Assembly: GCA_011800155.1 (NCBI GenBank)
Contig: JAALGH010000011.1
Location: 1,054,001-1,118,000 of the forward strand
Direction: 5' to 3'
Source: Flammulina velutipes
Taxonomy: Eukaryota; Basidiomycota; Agaricomycetes; Agaricales; Physalacriaceae
DNA length: 64,000 nucleotides
The number at the start of each line of letters is the position of its first letter. The first letter of the stretch is position 1. Below the pieces are notes generated by a model. The model was not told the DNA's origin, did no database searches, and saw only the letters and a program-made list of their open reading frames with translations. Shown here piece after piece: positions 42,689 through 51,716 of the stretch. The translations under genes were made by a program, and so were the position numbers.

Positions 42689-43418
42689 ATGTCCAAGTTC
42701 TTGACGCGTCTCTGGAGAACTCTTCGCCATCCTGTACGTTTCTCTTCTGCCTGGCATCCCCGCTAAAGTAGCATAGACAGGATTTGTAGGTAAGGACCTT
42801 GAAGGTATGTCCTGCGGTTACCCGAGCAGCACAGTCTGACATTCGTCCAGGAAACATATACATTGAACGGCGAAATCCACTACCTGGCAAGTATTCTCTT
42901 TTCTTGGTGTCAATATATCCTGAGAACTCGCTCAGAGGTACGAAGACCTAAACGAACAATTAAGTACCGCAACGAAGCCGATATCTGGGATTATATTGGT
43001 GGTAAAAAGCGATTACCTGGTCTGTATCCCTTCGTCCTCATCCCATTCATCCACTGAGGCCTTGAATAGCCCAATGGTCCGCATGGCTATCACATACTCG
43101 ACTAGAACCCCCGACGATGCAGGTAAGCTTCCTTTCCGTTTCCCTCAGCCTTGTAATTAACATCGTTTGTAGGAACTTGAACGCGATTGGGCACGCCAGC
43201 AACGCCTCCAAGTGAACGTCGCCATGATTGAGCAACGAAATCGCGAGGAGCGTCTACTCATCGCTCAGCAAGCCGCTAACGATAGGTCACCACAAGCCGC
43301 CGCACCGATCCAAGAACCAGTACAGCCTGAACCACAAAGCTCTCTTCCCAAGATGCCTTCGCAGGATAACTACGAACCAGAGGCTTGGGCGCCACGAGCA
43401 CATACAAGAGGATCATAG
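42689..43418 (+). CDS. NDUFAF2: Mitochondrial complex I assembly factor, NDUFAF2-like
   Basis: Homologue of the B17.2-like assembly factor of NADH:ubiquinone oxidoreductase, acting in mitochondria. ATG at 42689 (MSKFLTRLWRTLRHP). Six small exons were joined by frame: TGFVGKDLEG, then NIYIERRNPLP, VRRPKRTIKYRNEADIWDY, IGGKKRLPAQWSAWLSHTRL, and EPPTMQ before a long last exon (ELERDWARQQRLQVNVAMIE). The tail is Gln/Pro-rich and ends PRAHTRGS, TAG at 43416. The intron at 42887-42935 needs a GC donor (gcaagt). The ERRNPLP...KYR and W-x-x-WLSHTR motifs identify the family. Confidence 0.82.
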
Positions 43419-43619
43419 CAATCGGCTTCGTAGGTCTCCTTACCACCTGTCAAGCCCTCTACTGCGAATAAATATGATAATTCGCTATTGGCCGCCATCG
43501 CGCTTTACCGGAGACACCTCCTTGTCGGTTTCAAATCCACTTTCTGACGTTCTCGATATCGTGAACGTTGTTACAACACTAGTCGCAGGACCTAGGTCCT
43601 TGGTAGTTGCAGTATGACC

Positions 43620-43806
43620 GACACAGCTCTCACCTCCTTGGATATTCAACTTCCTGTGGATCCAGTTGTGAAATCACTGGTGTTCCGATTCGCTGGATAC
43701 CGATCTTCGGTGGTGCTTGGGGGAGGGGAGGAGGGGAGACTCGCTGTTCGGCTACGCATTCTAGGTGAAGGTTTTGCGGGGTCGGGGGGCACAGGCATGG
43801 TGAATA
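43620..43806 (+). pseudogene. Relic of the 3' end of an F-box gene (copy C type)
   Basis: Matches only the last ~60 codons of copy C: LPVDPVVK, then a frame disturbance, SSVVLGGGEEG (GVRGGGE in C), and remnants of the stop region (CATGGTGAAT). No start and no F-box. First element of an inverted, decayed copy of the C-B-A array. Confidence 0.75.
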
Positions 43807-43849
43807 TTCGACGTCTCGACAGTGACCTAGTCTCCCCCGTCGGCCCAAT

Positions 43850-44159
43850 ATCCCCCTCCGCCCACACAGTGCTACTTGACTCGCCTAATCATTCGTCCTC
43901 TTATTCTCTCCGAAACCCTTGTCGATATACTTTCCCGCCTGTCGCTCCCCGGCCTTGAAGAGTTCACTCTAGAGTGAATTCCGTACCGGTGGACGAGCTC
44001 GTCGAGTTATTGGAGTCTAGAGCCGGGATGGAGAAGGCGGAGGTGATAAACTTACGCGACGTTGTACTCGGAGTGAGACAAGGAGGAGACATCCCATCTC
44101 GCATTCTATCCACGATGAAGACTTTGCGCAGTCATGGCATACAAGCCTCGCTGTGGTGA
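43850..44159 (+). pseudogene. Internally deleted relic of F-box copy B
   Basis: Left part matches copy B at RLIIRPLILSETLVDILSRL ... GLEEFTLE. It then jumps at about 43973 to NSVPVDELVELLESRAG and the conserved tail ending IQASLW. About 400 bases are missing between the two pieces, and the reading frame changes at the join. Confidence 0.8.
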
Positions 44160-44325
44160 ATTGCAGGGTGTGTAGAGAATTTCATTGACGGCCGTTAGTC
44201 CGATCCGACAACCTGGCACCCACCACGTTGTATTTTTCTCGTCTTTCACCATCGTTATCCATCTGTCCACAGGTAAGTGTATTATGCTATCCGGATACTC
44301 GTTTCCTCACGATTATCCAGCTATC

Positions 44326-46005
44326 ATGTCTGTCCCCGCTCTGAACGTTCAATATTGCACGAAATGCCAACATTCGTTATCCATCCCGGAGTACAGCACT
44401 CTGTATGATCACGACGATCTAGAGCGCGCGTTCAGCGTCCCCGTACTCTCAGAGAACAGCGAGAAATTGATATCCAGCGCTGAAGACTCCCTTGCCATCA
44501 TCGAAGATACGTATACCCGGCTACAAGCAGCCGTGAAACAGCTAAGGGCACAGCACACACGCCTCACAAGATACATCGACCAGCAAAAGGCCTATATCGT
44601 CCCGTCCCCCGTTCGTCAGCTCCCTACCGAGATCCTATCTCTGGTCTTTTCCCATGCATGCCACGCTCTCGAAGACGAGGATTATCGAACCCCGCTCTCC
44701 ATTTCGGTCACGTGCTTCAAATGGCGACGCATTGCGATATCTACCCCTGCCCTCTGGACCTACATATTCGTTGGTCCCGTTGGCGCGCATTCTGAGGGAC
44801 AAGATCGACTATCACTGTACATGCACCGTGCTAAAGGCCTACCCATCTCGCTCAAGTGGGTAGTCGACAGAAGACAACGGCCCGTCCCCTACGTCGTACC
44901 CTACGACGAACCAATCTATGATGAACTCCAGGATGAACACGAAGATCTCTTGAAGGAAATCATAGGCACTCATCAATCCTGGAAAACCGTTGAACTTCAC
45001 GGTCTCGAAGAGATAGACCAGGAAACGTTCTTCGGCAGCTTAGATGATAAAGAATCCGACTCCCAGCTCCCCCTTCTCGAGAATCTTATTTGGAGCGGCT
45101 GGGATCCTGGCGACGTTTACAACTTTCCCACCACGTTTGCTCACGCACGCAAACTCAAGACATTGTCTCTGTTGGAACAAGATTTTGCTCCTTGGGGACA
45201 GGAATATATTCCATGGCAACAAATGGAGAGCATCACTCTCAGACACTGGGAGACAGGAGTGGCGTCCACTCTCGCTGATCGCGGATTTGTGAAGGGGAAC
45301 ACAAAGACGCTGATTCTCAAGGGGCCCCTCACGGCGGAACGCACCAGCCCTCCCGTGCAGTATCTGACTCGTTTGGTTCTCCAGCCGGACTACTTAAATG
45401 ATCCACTGATCACCATCTTGTCCAGCATTCGCCTATCTTTCCTCGAGGAACTAACGCTGGAGGATAGTGCGGGGGAATATCGTTCTTCCTCTGCCTGCGA
45501 CCGGTACATCCGTATTTTTGCGGGTGTCTTGAACATGCTGAAAAGCTCCGCATGCGCACTGCGTGGTCTGAAGATGGTTTCTTTGGAGGTGGAACTTCCC
45601 TCACAAGATGGTACCTCCAGTTCCGATACAACTCTTTGGTCAGAGGAACCAATAACAGCTTGGAAATCCCTTCTCGATTGCCTTGAACACATTCCTTCCC
45701 TCCAAAGCCTCATCGTTGTCGAGAGTTCTATCAGACCCCCGCTCCTCACGTCGTCGTTCATTTCTGCCATGAACTCGCAACGATTGCTTCCTGCTCTCAC
45801 ATCGGCGGAGTTTGTTTGGCGTGATTCAGATTCACTTCCGAAGGATGAGGTTGTGAGGTTCCTGGAGTCTCGTTCGGGGATGGATGGTTTAAAAAAGTTG
45901 GACTCTGTAGTGCTTGGGGTGAGGGAGGGAGGGGAAGTACATTCACGGGTTTTAGATTCGATGAAGTTATTGCGAAGCCGTGAAATACGGGCTTCGTTAT
46001 GGTGA
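44326..46005 (+). CDS. F-box/LRR-like protein, copy E
   Basis: Start MSVPALNVQYCTKCQHSLS at 44326; 5'UTR intron 44273-44320 with a normal GT donor. It has the N-terminal CTKC motif, a coiled coil (VKQLRAQHTRLTRYIDQQK), an F-box (SPVRQLPTEILSLVFSHACH) and LRR-like repeats. The tail (FLESRSGMDGLKKLDSVVLG) is identical to copy A. Single coding exon, intact. With the two relics to its left it mirrors the C-B-A array in inverted order, so it corresponds to copy A. The 3' flank also matches that of A. Confidence 0.88.
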   Translation: MSVPALNVQYCTKCQHSLSIPEYSTLYDHDDLERAFSVPVLSENSEKLISSAEDSLAIIEDTYTRLQAAVKQLRAQHTRLTRYIDQQKAYIVPSPVRQLPTEILSLVFSHACHALEDEDYRTPLSISVTCFKWRRIAISTPALWTYIFVGPVGAHSEGQDRLSLYMHRAKGLPISLKWVVDRRQRPVPYVVPYDEPIYDELQDEHEDLLKEIIGTHQSWKTVELHGLEEIDQETFFGSLDDKESDSQLPLLENLIWSGWDPGDVYNFPTTFAHARKLKTLSLLEQDFAPWGQEYIPWQQMESITLRHWETGVASTLADRGFVKGNTKTLILKGPLTAERTSPPVQYLTRLVLQPDYLNDPLITILSSIRLSFLEELTLEDSAGEYRSSSACDRYIRIFAGVLNMLKSSACALRGLKMVSLEVELPSQDGTSSSDTTLWSEEPITAWKSLLDCLEHIPSLQSLIVVESSIRPPLLTSSFISAMNSQRLLPALTSAEFVWRDSDSLPKDEVVRFLESRSGMDGLKKLDSVVLGVREGGEVHSRVLDSMKLLRSREIRASLW

Positions 46006-46021
46006 GCGCCACTCGTATCAT

Positions 46022-46108
46022 TAGCTATGTATTAGTACCGAGTTTTTGTATATCGCCTCGGTGTACTTTAAATGTGGCTGTGCACCTTTTGCTCTCTCCT
46101 TCCATCAT
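46022..46108 (+). repeat. Orphan copy of the 5' flank of the mitochondrial-type gene
   Basis: The sequence from GAGTTTTTGTATATC through TTTAAATGTGGCTGTGCACC and GCTCTCTCCTTCCATCAT matches, inverted, the bases between copy A and the start codon of the gene at 23219-24091. It stops at that start codon. Confidence 0.8.
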
Positions 46109-46356
46109 AAGTACAACGAAGCTTATTTGTTAGGTATTTCCTGTGGGCTCTCTCAGAGCAGAACGGCCAACATGACGATTTCACTGACGGGAATTAGTCC
46201 GATCCGCCAACCTGGCACGTAATTGGATGTTCGATTACTGGTCCACCCACCACGTTGAATTTCTTCTCGTCCTTCACCATCGTTGACCATCCTCTGTCCA
46301 CAGGCAAGTACAGTGTGCTCTTCGGATGCTCGTTTACTCACAAACATTCAAGTATC

Positions 46357-48030
46357 ATGTCTGTCCCCGCTTTGGACGTTCAATATTGCACTAAATGTCA
46401 CGATTCGTTATCCATCCCAGAGTACAGCCCTCTGTATCTCACCGATGACATCGAACGCGCCTTCAGCGTCTCAGCGTTGTCAGATACAAACGAGAACCTG
46501 ATCTCCAGTGCTGAAGACTCCCTTGCCGTTATCGAAGATGCGTATAACCAGCTACAGGCGACCGTGAAACGACTAGCGGGGCACTACGCACGCCTCTCAA
46601 AATATATCGACCAACAAAAGGCCTATATCGTTTCTTCCCCCATTCGTCGCCTCCCTACTGAGATCCTTTCTCTCATCTTTTCGTATGCCTGTCAATCGTT
46701 CGAACGCGACGATTATCGGACCCCGCTATCGATTTCGGTCACATGCTTCAAATGGCGGAGCATTGCGATAACTACTCCTGCTCTCTGGACCTACATATTC
46801 GTTGGCCCCGTTGGCGCGAACTCCGAGGGACAGAAACGACTAACATTGTACATGGACCGTGCTAAAGGCCTACCCATCTCGCTCAAGTGGGTAGTTGACA
46901 GAAGTCAATGGATCGGGCCCGACGACGATGTGCCAGACGACGATCCAATCTATGATGATTTACAGTATGAGCACGACGATCTCATGAAGGAAATCCTAGG
47001 CACTCATAATTCCTGGAGAACGGCGGAGTTTCACGGCCTCGAAGACATGGACCAGGAGTCGTTCCACTTCACCGTAGATGATGCGTACGATTCTCAGCTC
47101 CCCCTTCTCGAGAACCTTACATGGAGCGGCTGGGATCCCAGCGACGTTGCTCCCAACTTTCCCACTGCTTTCGCTCGAGCACGCAAACTCAGGACACTGT
47201 CTCTATTGCACACAAACTTTGCTCCTTGGGGGCAGGATTATATTCCATGGCAGCAGGTGGAGAATCTCACCATCCAAAGCTGGAATATAGGAGTGGCATC
47301 CACTCTCCTTGATCGCGGATTCGTGGAGGGAAATAAGAGGGTGTTGATTCTGAGGGGGCCCCTCAAGGCGAACAGCACTAGCCCTCCCGCGCAGTATCTG
47401 ACTCGTTTGGTCCTCCAGCCAGACCACTTCGACGATACGCTTATCAGAATCCTATCCAGCATTCACCTGTCTTTCCTCGAGGAACTGACTCTGGAAGATA
47501 AAGCGCCAGCACATCGCTTCTCCTATCATCGTGACGAGTATATCCGTGTCTTGACGGATGTCCTGGACATATTGAAAGGCTCCGCATCCTCGCTGCGTGT
47601 CCTGAAGATGGTTACATTGGAGGTTGGACCCCCACAAGATGATTCCTCCAATTCATCTCTCGAGTTAGAGGAGTCAATACCGCCGTGGAAATCCCTTCTC
47701 GATTGCCTTGAGCATATTCCTTCCCTTCAAAGCCTCACCGTTGTCGAGAGTCCTATAAGACCTCCACTCCTCACGTCGTCGTTCATTTCTGCCATCAACT
47801 CCCCACAATTCCTCCCTACTCTCAAATCGGTAGAGTTTGTTTGGCGCGATTCAGATTCACTTCCGGAGGACGAGGTGGTTGGGTTTTTGGAATCTCGCTC
47901 GGGGAAGGAAGGGATGGCAAAGTTGGACTCCATAGTGCTTGGAGTAAGGGAGGGAGGGGAAGTACATCCACGGGTTTTAGATTCGATGAAGCTATTGCGC
48001 AGTCGTGGAGTGCGGGCTTCCTTGTGGTAA
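46357..48030 (+). CDS. F-box/LRR-like protein, copy F
   Basis: Start MSVPALDVQYCTKCHDSLS at 46357; 5'UTR intron 46304-46352 with a GC donor. The coiled coil (LAVIEDAYNQLQATVKRLAG), the F-box (SPIRRLPTEILSLIFSYACQ) and the region through WSGWDPSDVAPNFPTAF are almost identical to copy A. A small repeat (DDDVPDDDPIYDD) replaces DDDPIYDD of A. The 3' third instead resembles copy G (EDEVVGFLESRSGKEG, KLDSIVLGVREGGEV). Intact single coding exon. Confidence 0.88.
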   Translation: MSVPALDVQYCTKCHDSLSIPEYSPLYLTDDIERAFSVSALSDTNENLISSAEDSLAVIEDAYNQLQATVKRLAGHYARLSKYIDQQKAYIVSSPIRRLPTEILSLIFSYACQSFERDDYRTPLSISVTCFKWRSIAITTPALWTYIFVGPVGANSEGQKRLTLYMDRAKGLPISLKWVVDRSQWIGPDDDVPDDDPIYDDLQYEHDDLMKEILGTHNSWRTAEFHGLEDMDQESFHFTVDDAYDSQLPLLENLTWSGWDPSDVAPNFPTAFARARKLRTLSLLHTNFAPWGQDYIPWQQVENLTIQSWNIGVASTLLDRGFVEGNKRVLILRGPLKANSTSPPAQYLTRLVLQPDHFDDTLIRILSSIHLSFLEELTLEDKAPAHRFSYHRDEYIRVLTDVLDILKGSASSLRVLKMVTLEVGPPQDDSSNSSLELEESIPPWKSLLDCLEHIPSLQSLTVVESPIRPPLLTSSFISAINSPQFLPTLKSVEFVWRDSDSLPEDEVVGFLESRSGKEGMAKLDSIVLGVREGGEVHPRVLDSMKLLRSRGVRASLW

Positions 48031-48287
48031 ACGACACATATATTTCTAGCTACTATACATTAGCACAGACTGAGAGTGTATATATAGTTCTTGCGGGTAT
48101 GTCTGTTGTTGGTGACAGTATCAATTGAAAATATTTTCAAGATGCTTTAGCTGTGGCTCCTCCACTCACTCCCTCCAGGTGCGACACCTTTCGCCTGAGT
48201 GTGGTAGAACATTCATTCTCGGGACATGAACGTTGTTGCAACACTAAGCCTCATATTACATAGGGTCTGCGGTGGCTACAACATCAA

Positions 48288-50018
48288 TCACCACAACGAA
48301 GTCTGCACTCCGTGATTGCGCAATGTCTTCATCGAAGCTAAAACCCGTGGCTGTACTTCCCCTCCCTCCCTTACTCCAAGCACTATGGAGTCCAACTTCG
48401 CCAACCCTTCCTTCCCCGAGCGAGATTCCAAAAACCCAACCACCTCGTCCTCCGGAAGTGAATCGGAATCGCGCCAAACAAGCTCCACCGATTTGAGAGC
48501 AGGGAGGAATTGTGGGGAGTTGATGGCGGAAATGAACGACGACGTGAGGAGTGGAGGTCTCAAGGGACTCTCGACAATGGTAAGGCTTTGGATGGAAGGA
48601 ACGTGCTCCAAGCACTCGAGAAGGTATTTCCACGTAGGTGCCTCTACTGGGGTCGCGTCCGACGAGACGGGACTCTCATCCTCTGGCAGTTCCAACAACT
48701 TTACGTTCGAATAAACCAGCTTCAAAACGCAAAGCGAACACGCCGAATTCTTCAACAGTTCCATGACGCCCTTGAAGGCATCGATATACTCGGGATGGCG
48801 GGAGACGCAGGCCTCCACCGTTTCTCTATCATCCCACGTTAGCTCCTCCAAAGAGGAAAGTTGGATACCTGATAGGATGACGACAAGTGAAGCGGTGTCG
48901 GTGAAGGAGCTCGACTGAAGGACCAAACGAGTCACATACACCACGGGAGGGGATGGGGATGAGATAACATAAACGAGGGCATCAAGAATCAACGTCTTTT
49001 TGTTACCCGCCACGAATCCTCGATGGAGAAGAGCACGCGCCATTTTCGAGTCCCAGTAATCGAGGGTGATACTGTCTATCTTGTCCCAGGAGAAATCGTC
49101 TGCCCAGGAAACAAAATCACCCCGACATAGATGGAGTGTCCTGAGTTTGCACGCGCTAGTGAATGCAGTGGGAATACCGGGACTAACGTCGGTGAGATCA
49201 CAGCCTCTCCAGATGAGGTCCTCGAGAAGGGGGAGCTGGGGACTGTTCTTAGTGTCATCTGCCACCGTGAAGAACGCCTCCGCGTCCACGCCTGTAATAT
49301 CATAAAACTCTACCGTCCTCCACGATTCGCGGGTACGCAACACCTCCGCCACGAGCGCATCGTGTTCCTCTTGTTGAGTGTTACGGCGCGGATTCTCTGT
49401 TACCCTCTCGCCATTTTCATCGAGCCATTCATTCTTGTCAGCCATCCACTTGAGTGAGATGGGTAACTTGTTGGCGCGTTCCATGTACAAGGACAGCTGT
49501 TCCTTGCCCTCAGAGTTCCCCCCTACGGAGCCCACGAATATGTTGGTCCACAGCGCAGGAGTACTTATCGCAATGTTTCGCCATTTGTAGCAGGTGACCG
49601 AAATCGACAGCGGCGTTCGATAAAACTCCCGTTCGAATGACTGGCATGCATATGAAAAGACGAGAGAGAGGATCTCGGTAGGCAGTTGTCGAATAGGGGA
49701 GGGAAGAAAGTATCTCTTTTGCTGGTCGACATAGGCTTCGAGGCGTTTGCGATGCTCCTCTAGCTGCTCCATAGATTCCTGCAGATGGATGTGGGTTTCT
49801 TTTATGGCGACAAGGGATTCCTGCAGCTGGGTGTAGGTTTCTTTTATGGCGATGAGGGATGCTTGAGCATCGGTTATCAACTGGGCATTTTGGAGTGTGC
49901 CACTGGGTGTGCTAAAGGCACGTTCGCCATTTGTAGGATAGACAGGGCAATATGGTGGGATGGACAATGAATGGTGGCATTTTGTGCAGAAGTCGATATG
50001 CAACGCCACTGCGGCCAT
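48288..50018 (-). CDS. F-box/LRR-like protein, copy G
   Basis: Start MAAVALHIDFCTKCHHSLS at 50018, just after a 5'UTR intron ending TTACAG. The coiled coil has an internal near-duplication (IAIKETYTQLQESLVAIKET, then HIHLQESMEQLEEH). F-box: SPIRQLPTEILSLVFSYACQ. LRR-like region: LLEDLIWRGCDLTDVSP. The tail is shared with copy F. Convergent with copy F. The open frame continues upstream of the ATG through the 5'UTR, but the conserved family start favours 50018. Confidence 0.87.
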   Translation of the reverse strand: MAAVALHIDFCTKCHHSLSIPPYCPVYPTNGERAFSTPSGTLQNAQLITDAQASLIAIKETYTQLQESLVAIKETHIHLQESMEQLEEHRKRLEAYVDQQKRYFLPSPIRQLPTEILSLVFSYACQSFEREFYRTPLSISVTCYKWRNIAISTPALWTNIFVGSVGGNSEGKEQLSLYMERANKLPISLKWMADKNEWLDENGERVTENPRRNTQQEEHDALVAEVLRTRESWRTVEFYDITGVDAEAFFTVADDTKNSPQLPLLEDLIWRGCDLTDVSPGIPTAFTSACKLRTLHLCRGDFVSWADDFSWDKIDSITLDYWDSKMARALLHRGFVAGNKKTLILDALVYVISSPSPPVVYVTRLVLQSSSFTDTASLVVILSGIQLSSLEELTWDDRETVEACVSRHPEYIDAFKGVMELLKNSACSLCVLKLVYSNVKLLELPEDESPVSSDATPVEAPTWKYLLECLEHVPSIQSLTIVESPLRPPLLTSSFISAINSPQFLPALKSVELVWRDSDSLPEDEVVGFLESRSGKEGLAKLDSIVLGVREGGEVQPRVLASMKTLRNHGVQTSLW

Positions 50019-50087
50019 GGAATAAATTCCTGTAACAAGGCTAGCGCTACTGTTAGTTTGAACAAAAACTGTACGGCACCTACTTGT

Positions 50088-50113
50088 TGATGATGATGAT
50101 GATGATGATGATG
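50088..50113. repeat. GAT microsatellite in the 5'UTR of copy G
   Basis: Uninterrupted TGA/GAT triplets (eight units), upstream of the 5'UTR intron of copy G. Confidence 0.85.
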
Positions 50114-51478
50114 GGTACACAAGGGGCAGCGCTATAGCACACCACCGCTTGCTCACATCTTTCAATGCGACCCCGAGATTCCGGTCAGTTCCGACAACCG
50201 GAAAAAAGCCGGCGACGTCAATCAACGGGGGTGTGGGGAGGTGGCGCAAATCCCACTCGCACCACCTATTTAACATTTAACCATAGTATCCTGTTCAACT
50301 ACCATAATAACTAAATTATCAGCACAAATATAACTAAATCATCTGCACAAATGGCTCTCTATCCGTGGATGGGGAGATCCCCCTAAACAACACTAGCATG
50401 GCAGCCTAGCGATAGGATGGTGCTGGGGATCGTGATGAAAGAAAGAGTGGGGGTGAAGCGCCTGTCGAGTTGGATTATGAAACAGAGAGTGGACAGTGTC
50501 TGGAAGATGTTTGCTGAGTACTGCAGCTAATGATTACAAACATTGTGAGGAAGCCTAGGCAGGAAATAAGAACGAGATGAGCTATGATGCTCTTACGCGC
50601 TGACAGCTCCTTCCAGTCAGGCGAAAGCAACACTGCCACTGTCGCCTTGCCCACATTGTCCTCACTTTCTCCTTCGGTAAATGGCCCGACCATGAGAGGC
50701 ACACCGCGCCTCTTGAACCCTCACATGTTGCTTGGCATCCCAATCAGCAGCAAAGTCTTCGGGGGTCATCGCACTCATATAACTCCATCACGATCCCGGG
50801 GTGGCGCAAGGTGAAGTTGACAGCTTCTTCGGACGGAAGGGGGAACAGCGGAGTTAATCCAGAAAAGGACTCTCTAGTCAGCGTCGTTCCAATGTATTCC
50901 GAGGCGAATTGAGCCATCACACTCTTCGTTCATCACGTTTTCAGTATCGTAGCTGGCGTGGCGTGCAGGGTAGTTAGGCATTGCTGTTATAATGGTCGTT
51001 TCAATGACTTAATCTTTCACACCTTGCTCAAGCCTGCCTGATCAACCCGCACACAATCCCTTCCAATTATGCTATGATCTGTCTAAGACTCTACACTCAC
51101 TGATCCGATTTCGCTGTCTCAGGTCTATGTCATTGCTTACCTTTACATTGGTGGTCTGTTATCACACCTTTCAGTTCTAGAAAAGCCCATGCATACCTAT
51201 TCCTTTTAGTTATAGCTTACACATTTCAGGACTCCCCTCACGCAAACGGGGCATGTTGCATTGTCCGGCAAATCATCAATTGGCACCCATAGATTTCAGT
51301 TTCCGCTACGACACTGTACCCAGTCTGTTACTATTAAACTATTCGTCTCCGTCCCACCGCCAGACTAAGACGACGGTTCCTCTCTCCCTTATGTTGCGTC
51401 TCAGTTCTGAGAGAGCTCAGTGTCCCCATAACTCAGCCATGATGATACCAGTCATTACCAGATAGGTCTCATCATATC
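50114..51478. other. Gene-poor region, ~1.35 kb
   Basis: No supported gene. A minus-strand stretch near 50500-50620 encodes one hydrophobic helix (IIAHLVLISCLGFLTMFVII) without start or context. It faintly recalls a membrane-protein exon and may be a relic. Confidence 0.35.
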
Positions 51479-51481
51479 TCA

Positions 51482-51707
51482 GTCACGAGAGCGCAGGCCT
51501 CCTCGTCCCAAACACGCAGTCATGAGAGCGCAGGCCTCCTCATCCCAAACATTCAGTCACGAGAGCGCGGGCCTCCTCGTATCAGCCACGAGAGCACAGG
51601 CCTCCTCGTCCCAAACATGCAGTCATGAGAGCGCAGGCCTCCTCATCCCAAACATTCAGTCACGAGAGCGCGGGCCTCCTCGTATCAGCCACGAGAGCGC
51701 AGGCCTT
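51482..51707. repeat. Minisatellite with higher-order structure
   Basis: Seven copies of a CACGAGAGCGCAGGCCTCCT-type unit (starting near 51484, 51520, 51557, 51586, 51624, 51661 and 51690) spaced 37, 37, 29, 38, 37 and 29 bp. Three consecutive units recur as a ~104-bp block. Units differ at a C/T and a G/A position. Confidence 0.85.
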
Positions 51708-51716
51708 ATTGTGAGA

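Noticed and set aside
50019..50276. Upstream extension of copy G coding sequence
   Set aside because: No match to other copies; it contains the GAT microsatellite and leader intron signals; the conserved start is at 50018.
51482..51707. CRISPR-like array
   Set aside because: The units are contiguous and imperfect with no unique spacers, and the genome is eukaryotic; it is a minisatellite.
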